Positions 59,531-64,000 of a DNA stretch of 64,000 nt are shown here, one piece after another. Where the stretch lies: assembly GCF_000972845.2 (NCBI RefSeq), contig NC_040020.1, positions 1,240,669-1,304,668 on the forward strand, read 5' to 3'. The notes under the pieces were generated by a model, which was not told where the DNA came from, did no database searches, and worked only from the letters and a program-made list of their open reading frames with translations. Position numbers and translations under genes: made by a program. The stretch comes from Larimichthys crocea (taxonomy: Eukaryota; Chordata; Actinopteri; Sciaenidae). The first letter of the stretch is position 1; the number at the start of each line of letters is the position of its first letter.

Positions 59531-59867
59531 GAACTTTGTTTGGTCTACGAGCGCGTAAAACAAGTTTTTGTTAAAGTTTTTACGCCTCGGCTCCTCCGCT
59601 CCTGTTTTCCTTTTTTTTTAAGCACCGGCACTCGATTACACTCGTCTGATGATTACGCCCAAAAGAGCTCCTCTGGAGTCAGGACACGTAATCGATTGTC
59701 GGTGTGTCGATCGGTTTATTTGCATGAGTAGTACTACTGCAGTAGTACTGTGAAAATACAACAGTACACGTGCATGTTACTTAAGTAAAAGGGTCTAAGT
59801 ATAACTTAATCCCAAACATTAATATCATTAGATTATTATTGTTGCATCCATTTGAGGTGGAGCTGCA

Positions 59868-59895
59868 TTTGAAGAAGAAGAGAGACTTTATTTAA

Positions 59896-59961
<66 letters not shown>

Positions 59962-60240
59962 GACAAGTGACAACATAAGAATAAAAATATACTATAAAGC
60001 AAACTATACATAATAAAATATCAAAAAAGCAATAGTAAATACGATAACATAAAAATAAAATATATAAAATATATAAAATAAAATATATTAAACTTAATTA
60101 ATAAATTTGTTCACATGCATTTATACAACCACACACATACAAAGGGACATGCACATGTGGAGAGAGGTGGTTGGGGGTGAACTGGCACCCCTCCAGCTAC
60201 CAGTCCACCTTCCATAATTTGGTCCAGCCAAGTCTCTATA
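59868..60240 (-). mobile_element. SINE fragment with a GATA microsatellite in its tail
   Basis: The parts 'gaagaagaagagagacttta' at the left and, further right, 'cacacatacaaagggacatg', 'catgtggagagaggtgg', 'ctaccagtccaccttccata' and 'gccaagtctctat' follow the same order as in the SINE at 52474-52766. The polymerase III promoter half is mostly lost. A TAGA tract of about 66 bases (59897-59962) lies where the tail meets the body. Confidence 0.65.
59897..59962. repeat. TAGA tetranucleotide microsatellite
   Basis: About sixteen perfect units. Long pure tracts of this kind are usually highly polymorphic in fish. Confidence 0.97.
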
Positions 60241-60319
60241 TCTTTATTTATAGAGGTCTGCAACTGAGCTGGATTGATGAAAGTTACTTCAACAATCATC
60301 GAAATAGCCGCTTTAATCG

Positions 60320-60648
60320 GCTCAACTCAACTCAACTCAACTTCATTTATAAAGCCCTTTAAAAACAGCCGCAGCTGACACAGATAAAATAGAACATGAA
60401 ATATAAGACATATAAAACAAAGAACAATATAAAAACAATAATAAACGATAAAACAATGTTGAAATAATATTAAAGCAAAAACAGAAACAGAGTCTCATGC
60501 TGGGTTAAAAGTCAAGGAATAAAAATGGGTCTTAAGACGTGTTTTAAAAATGGACAGACTTGTCTAATGTGTAAAGGGAGGTCATTCCACAATTTAGGAC
60601 CAGCAACAGAAAAGGCTCTATCCCCTCTGAGCTTCCGTTTAGCCCTTG
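60320..60648 (-). mobile_element. 5'-truncated LINE fragment with inverted 5' end
   Basis: On the minus strand the sequence encodes 'RGDRAFSVAGPKLWNDLPLH' followed, after a shift, by 'LKHVLRPIFIP', the last blocks of a fish LINE reverse transcriptase. Its 3' end is 'ttataaatgaagttgagttg' with a TTGAG repeat (complement at 60321-60342). Where the element is truncated, its last 27 bases are repeated in inverse orientation (60662-60688). The pattern is typical of twin priming during LINE insertion. Confidence 0.75.
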
Positions 60649-60688
60649 GTAACTCCAGGAGCAAGGGCTAAACGGAAGCTCAGAGGGG
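60622..60688. repeat. Perfect 27-bp hairpin with 13-base loop
   Basis: The arms 60622-60648 ('cccctctgagcttccgttta' onward) and 60662-60688 are exact reverse complements. The loop is 60649-60661. The left arm belongs to the LINE reverse-transcriptase sequence. Confidence 0.97.
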
Positions 60689-60689
60689 C

Positions 60690-61690
60690 TAATCAATTAA
60701 GCGACCGATTATTTGAGCTCTACGTGTAAATATAGTCAGGTCGAGTAGTTTAATCTGCAACCAAACGTCACATTTTATGAACTCTTTGTATGTTTTGTAT
60801 CACAAAAATCTGTGACTCGATCAGATGACTGATTATTTGAGCTCTACATGTTAATATCGATAGGTAAAACAATGTCTTTGTATATTTTGCATGCATTTAT
60901 TTTATCTCTACGTGTAAATATTGTCTATGTGCGCTGTGATGGGCTGACAACTTGTCCAGGGTTTACCCCGCCTTCCACCCTAAATCAGGCTTTTGCTCTA
61001 ACCCCAACGTGACCCTGATGAGGAGAAGCTGTTACAGATAATGCATGGATGGATGGAAATATTGTTAGGTAGAGTAGTTTAACGTACAATAAAACATCAA
61101 ATTTTATAAACTCTTTCCATGTTTTCTATGCAAGAATCTTGTAGGAGAATTATTAAACTCCATGTTTTCTATGCAAGAATCTTGTAGGAGAATTATTAAA
61201 CTGTTGTAGCTGTTATGTTCATAGATTCATATTAATTTTGGCTCTCGTCGCTCAGAGACAGAACATGCTGTCCTGCCTCTCATCAAACCATCAATGACTC
61301 ACCGGCATGCAAGGACAAGAGAAAGTAACAAATGTGTGAAATAGATACATGAAACTGCCAACTTGAGGTCATGCCACCCAAATATTGTGTGTTAAAAAAC
61401 TTTGTGCTGAGGGAAATCAGCAGTAAATCCTGTACCCTTGCTGTGTGCATGTACTGATTCCTAAAACTTAATGGAAAGACTCGAGTGACTCTGTCATCCT
61501 TTGGTAAACAGAAGCTGTTACAGATAATGGATGGATGGATGTAAATATTGTTAGGTGGAGTAGTTTAATGTGCAATAAAACATCACATTTAATAAACTCT
61601 TTGTATGTTTTGTATGCAAGAATCTTCATCTGTAACTAAAACTATCAAATGTAGTAAAAAGTACAATATTTCCTTCAAAACTGTAGTATG
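60690..61690. repeat. Local copies of a degraded fish repeat
   Basis: The phrase 'gagtagtttaa' followed about 20 bases later by a form of 'catcacatttaataaactct' and 'ttgtatgttttgtatgcaag' occurs at about 60740-60810, 61070-61140 and 61555-61625. In between, 61117-61159 is repeated exactly at 61160-61202 (43 bases). At 61640-61690, 'gtagtaaaaagtacaatatt' belongs to the same family of repeats. Confidence 0.6.
60931..61057 (+). repeat. Fish interspersed repeat with GGAT tail
   Basis: 'gcgctgtgatgggctgacaa', 'cttgtccagggtttaccccg', 'gtgaccctgatgaggagaag' and a GGAT run form the 3' part of a very common fish repeat, possibly of RTE/Rex3 type. A relative in the opposite orientation is at 31310-31465. 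Confidence 0.6.
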
Positions 61691-61699
61691 AAGTGGTAT

Positions 61700-63150
61700 G
61701 AAAAGAAAATCTAAGGACTAAAAATGAGTGGGTAAGGTCCAGGTTGAGTGGGACACTTAAGGTTATAAATAATGAACCATGTAAGTGTTTGTGTAAGTGT
61801 TGATGATCACAACAACTGACTGTGACATTTTCTTGATTGGAAAAATGTCACGGCTTTGGGCACGGTGCCACTTTTAGGACCACCTCACCAGGTTAACCTC
61901 ATGGCACGCATGCTGATAAATGCTCTTTTGCAATAATAACTCTAGAAATCAGTCAGTTTTTAACCAAGCATCTACATCTTTCATAAAATAAGTAGGTAAT
62001 AGGAGTAAAAGCAAGAAGGGAAATTATCTTTGAATAAAAACACAGCAAATAGAGAAAGGTCAACTTGTTAGGTTATGTTAAGGCTTGACAATTTGATGAT
62101 CTTTTTGATCATTTGTTCTTTTAAACAAAGATATTTTAATTCATATTATCTGTTCATGTGCATGTTTTTAAATCAATTCTGCTCCTTATTTTCACCGGGC
62201 ATGTTGAGGGAGGTAAAAGAAGACCACTTTAGTGTGAGTGGTCAAACGTCGAAATCAAACACTGCTGTTTTATTTTGGTTATTTAATCTAAAGCAGACAT
62301 ATAAAAGTAATGCAGCGCCAGATCAATGTACAAAAGTTAAGCTGTGGGCTATAGAAACTGCATCTATTTAAATGAAATAGCCTGTGGTTAAACAGATTGT
62401 AATACATGGAGGATTTGAATAGATGAATATCGCCTGGAGCGAACGCTTCACTTTGAGTAAGTGTGCAGGTAGCTGGTATAATCTGCTGTCACACCTCCTC
62501 CACTGCACCTGCAAAGTTAAAGTAAGGTTAAGTGAACTGTCTAAAAACTACACTTACTGCCAAATCATAGTGGGTAAAAACACCAGCATCTAGAAATTAT
62601 GATAGGGCCAATACTCACATTAAAGAGTAGAAATGTGCTAATTAATTTAATGACTCCATTAAAACATTTATTGGCACATCGCCTACGTTGTTTTGCTACT
62701 TTACTGACATGTTATGAATGATGTCCACGTATGTGGCGACACAAACTCAGCTTGTGTTTACTTTCCCTGTCTCTGTATAACACTCCACGCAACCTTTGTC
62801 AAAAATTTTATTACGTAAAACACTTGAGGCAACAACATTTTATTATACTAATTGGAAAACAGCCAGGGTTAAACTGCTTATCCACCCCCAACTACACTAT
62901 AACTATGTTCCACTTGTGAAGATGTTGTGATCATGTACTGTACAAGCACTAATATCATGAAAATAACATAAGATATCTTTGCTATTTTTTTAAATTTATC
63001 TTTATTGTCTTTATTTTTATTTTTTATCTTCTCACTTCACATGTTGCCAGCATGTGAAATCATGTGATTTCCAGCAAGTCAGAAGAGCTGCAATAAGCAA
63101 ACAAACATCTCTGAGCCAACAATCACAGATTAGTCATTGTTGGTTGCAGG
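61700..63150. other. No gene recognised
   Basis: AT-rich sequence with short frames only. The stretch nearest 63150 leads into the probable first exon of the immunoglobulin-domain gene. Confidence 0.4.
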
Positions 63151-63262
63151 TTAGGGCAGCAGGCAGTCAGAGGTGGTGGATGGAGTGAACGGGCTCGGAT
63201 GTGGCAGAAATATTAAAACAAAAACTGGTGACTGAGTTTGGATACGTTTGGAAATCAAAGAG
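63150..63262 (+). promoter_or_regulatory. Probable noncoding first exon of the Ig-domain gene
   Basis: A strong donor (AAAGAG|GTGAGT after 63262) precedes, by 345 bases, the acceptor that lies directly in front of the ATG at 63608 ('cccttcag|atg'). The transcription start is not visible; the left limit is a guess. Confidence 0.45.
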
Positions 63263-63607
63263 GTGAGTTATTTCTAAGTTTTTCTAACCACTTGTTGACT
63301 AATCACTGAAGCAAAGCGACAATATATTATGTATTACTGTTATTAACAGCCACACGTAATCCTCTGAATTTATATTTTTAAGGGATTATTCTCTGACATG
63401 ATTTGTATTTAATGCAAATTGAAGCAGTAGCTACAGATGATCTCAGTCTGAAATGTTTTAATAGTGGGGAATATCACCTAGTGTCACAGATTGCGCCATA
63501 TATTGATCTTTTTTTTTTTCACGGCTTGGTGCCATGTTCATTTTGAAATCCTCACTTGGAAAAAAACAACTTTATCAACTAGCTGATCTGATTTTCACTC
63601 CCTTCAG

Positions 63608-64000
63608 ATGAAACTTCAGGCCGTGCTTCTCCTCTTGCTGCAGCTCACCTTTGAGGTACCTGAGAAATAATAACTGTACTCAGCTTTGGCAGAATGTCAA
63701 ACAATATCTTCCACAACTATTAACGTAGCTCGTTTATTACTGTGTTTCTGTTTAGCTTTCATCATGCACACATCTCCGGGTGGTACCAGGCGCCACTCTG
63801 GAGCTGCCCTGTCTCTCCATTCAGACTGAATTCACTGACGGGGCAATCATCTGGACATTCAATGGTTTAATTATATAACTTTCATTAAATAACATCACTA
63901 TTCTCACAGTGCACAGTTCTATATTTGCCCATTTTGACCTTCTTTTTTTTTTAATACAGATGAAAATGTAACCACTCAGTCGCCTGGCTCGATTACATTT
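63608..64000 (+). CDS. Immunoglobulin-superfamily protein, 5' part (cut by window end)
   Basis: Three coding exons are visible: 63608-63655, 63756-63864 and 63960 onward. The first encodes a signal peptide ('MKLQAVLLLLLQLTFE') and ends at GAG|GTACCT. The second follows the acceptor '...ctgtttag' and contains 'GATLELPC', the B-strand cysteine of an Ig fold, and 'GAIIWTF', the C-strand tryptophan. The third starts after '...aatacag' and reads 'DENVTTQSPGSITF' to the window edge. The second cysteine and everything after it lie outside. An upstream noncoding exon probably ends at the donor AAAGAG|GTGAGT (63262). I do not recognise the gene; a leukocyte-type receptor is one possibility. Confidence 0.7.

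Overview
This is a piece of a vertebrate nuclear genome, almost certainly a teleost fish. It has intron-split genes with GT/AG boundaries, CpG-rich promoters, scattered non-LTR retrotransposon ends, hAT-type DNA transposons with 8-bp target duplications, a tRNA-derived SINE, many microsatellites and two assembly gaps (6009-6115 and 38756-38845). No bacterial, plasmid, phage or CRISPR signal was seen. Most of the long open frames are chance frames or transposon debris.

Three genes can be reconstructed exon by exon from the sequence: cdk2ap2 (plus, 40043-42206), aip (minus, 50436 to 45588) and tmem134 (minus, 57569 to 55178). From memory, the human orthologues TMEM134, AIP and CDK2AP2 lie close together on chromosome 11q13, with PITPNM1 between AIP and CDK2AP2, so the order matches a conserved block with PITPNM1 not seen here. 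cdk2ap2 and aip converge on a 3.4-kb interval that holds an 1100-bp hAT-like element. A fourth gene starts at the right edge: a secreted or membrane immunoglobulin-superfamily protein (plus, from 63608, cut off by the window). A probable last exon of an unidentified gene lies at 19551-19691, and an exon-like minus-strand frame of unknown identity at 13869-14141.

Layout. 1-13640: a 6-kb stretch (1-6008) is repeated almost entirely at 6832-13637. The left copy stops exactly at the first assembly gap, and the copies differ by many one-base indels, so this is probably an unmerged contig or haplotype overlap, not a biological tandem duplication. 13640-32280: gene-poor, with degraded LINE ends, one LINE reverse-transcriptase fragment with a YxDD motif (29010-29345), a possible hAT relic and the isolated terminal exon. 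32281-39400: an L2-like LINE, a tandem array of LINE 3' ends with AATCT repeats, the CpG-rich probable promoter of cdk2ap2 lying inside an inverted repeat, and the second gap in a TA microsatellite. 39940-57613: the three-gene block, whose introns carry nested hAT elements and a 210-bp tandem repeat; a cluster of LINE ends and a SINE lies between aip and tmem134. 57640-61700: LINE and SINE fragments, a GATA microsatellite and a 27-bp hairpin at the 5' end of a truncated LINE. 61700-64000: mostly unremarkable, then the start of the immunoglobulin-domain gene.

The genes do not form an operon or pathway. aip encodes an HSP90/aryl-hydrocarbon-receptor co-chaperone, cdk2ap2 a small chromatin/cell-cycle regulator and tmem134 a two-pass membrane protein; their proximity reflects conserved synteny. 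I found no convincing new biological system. The observations most worth following are the duplication at the gap, the inverted repeat around the cdk2ap2 CpG island, the L2 copies that share 3' flanking sequence, the SINE and LINE sharing a 3' end, and the two unidentified exons.
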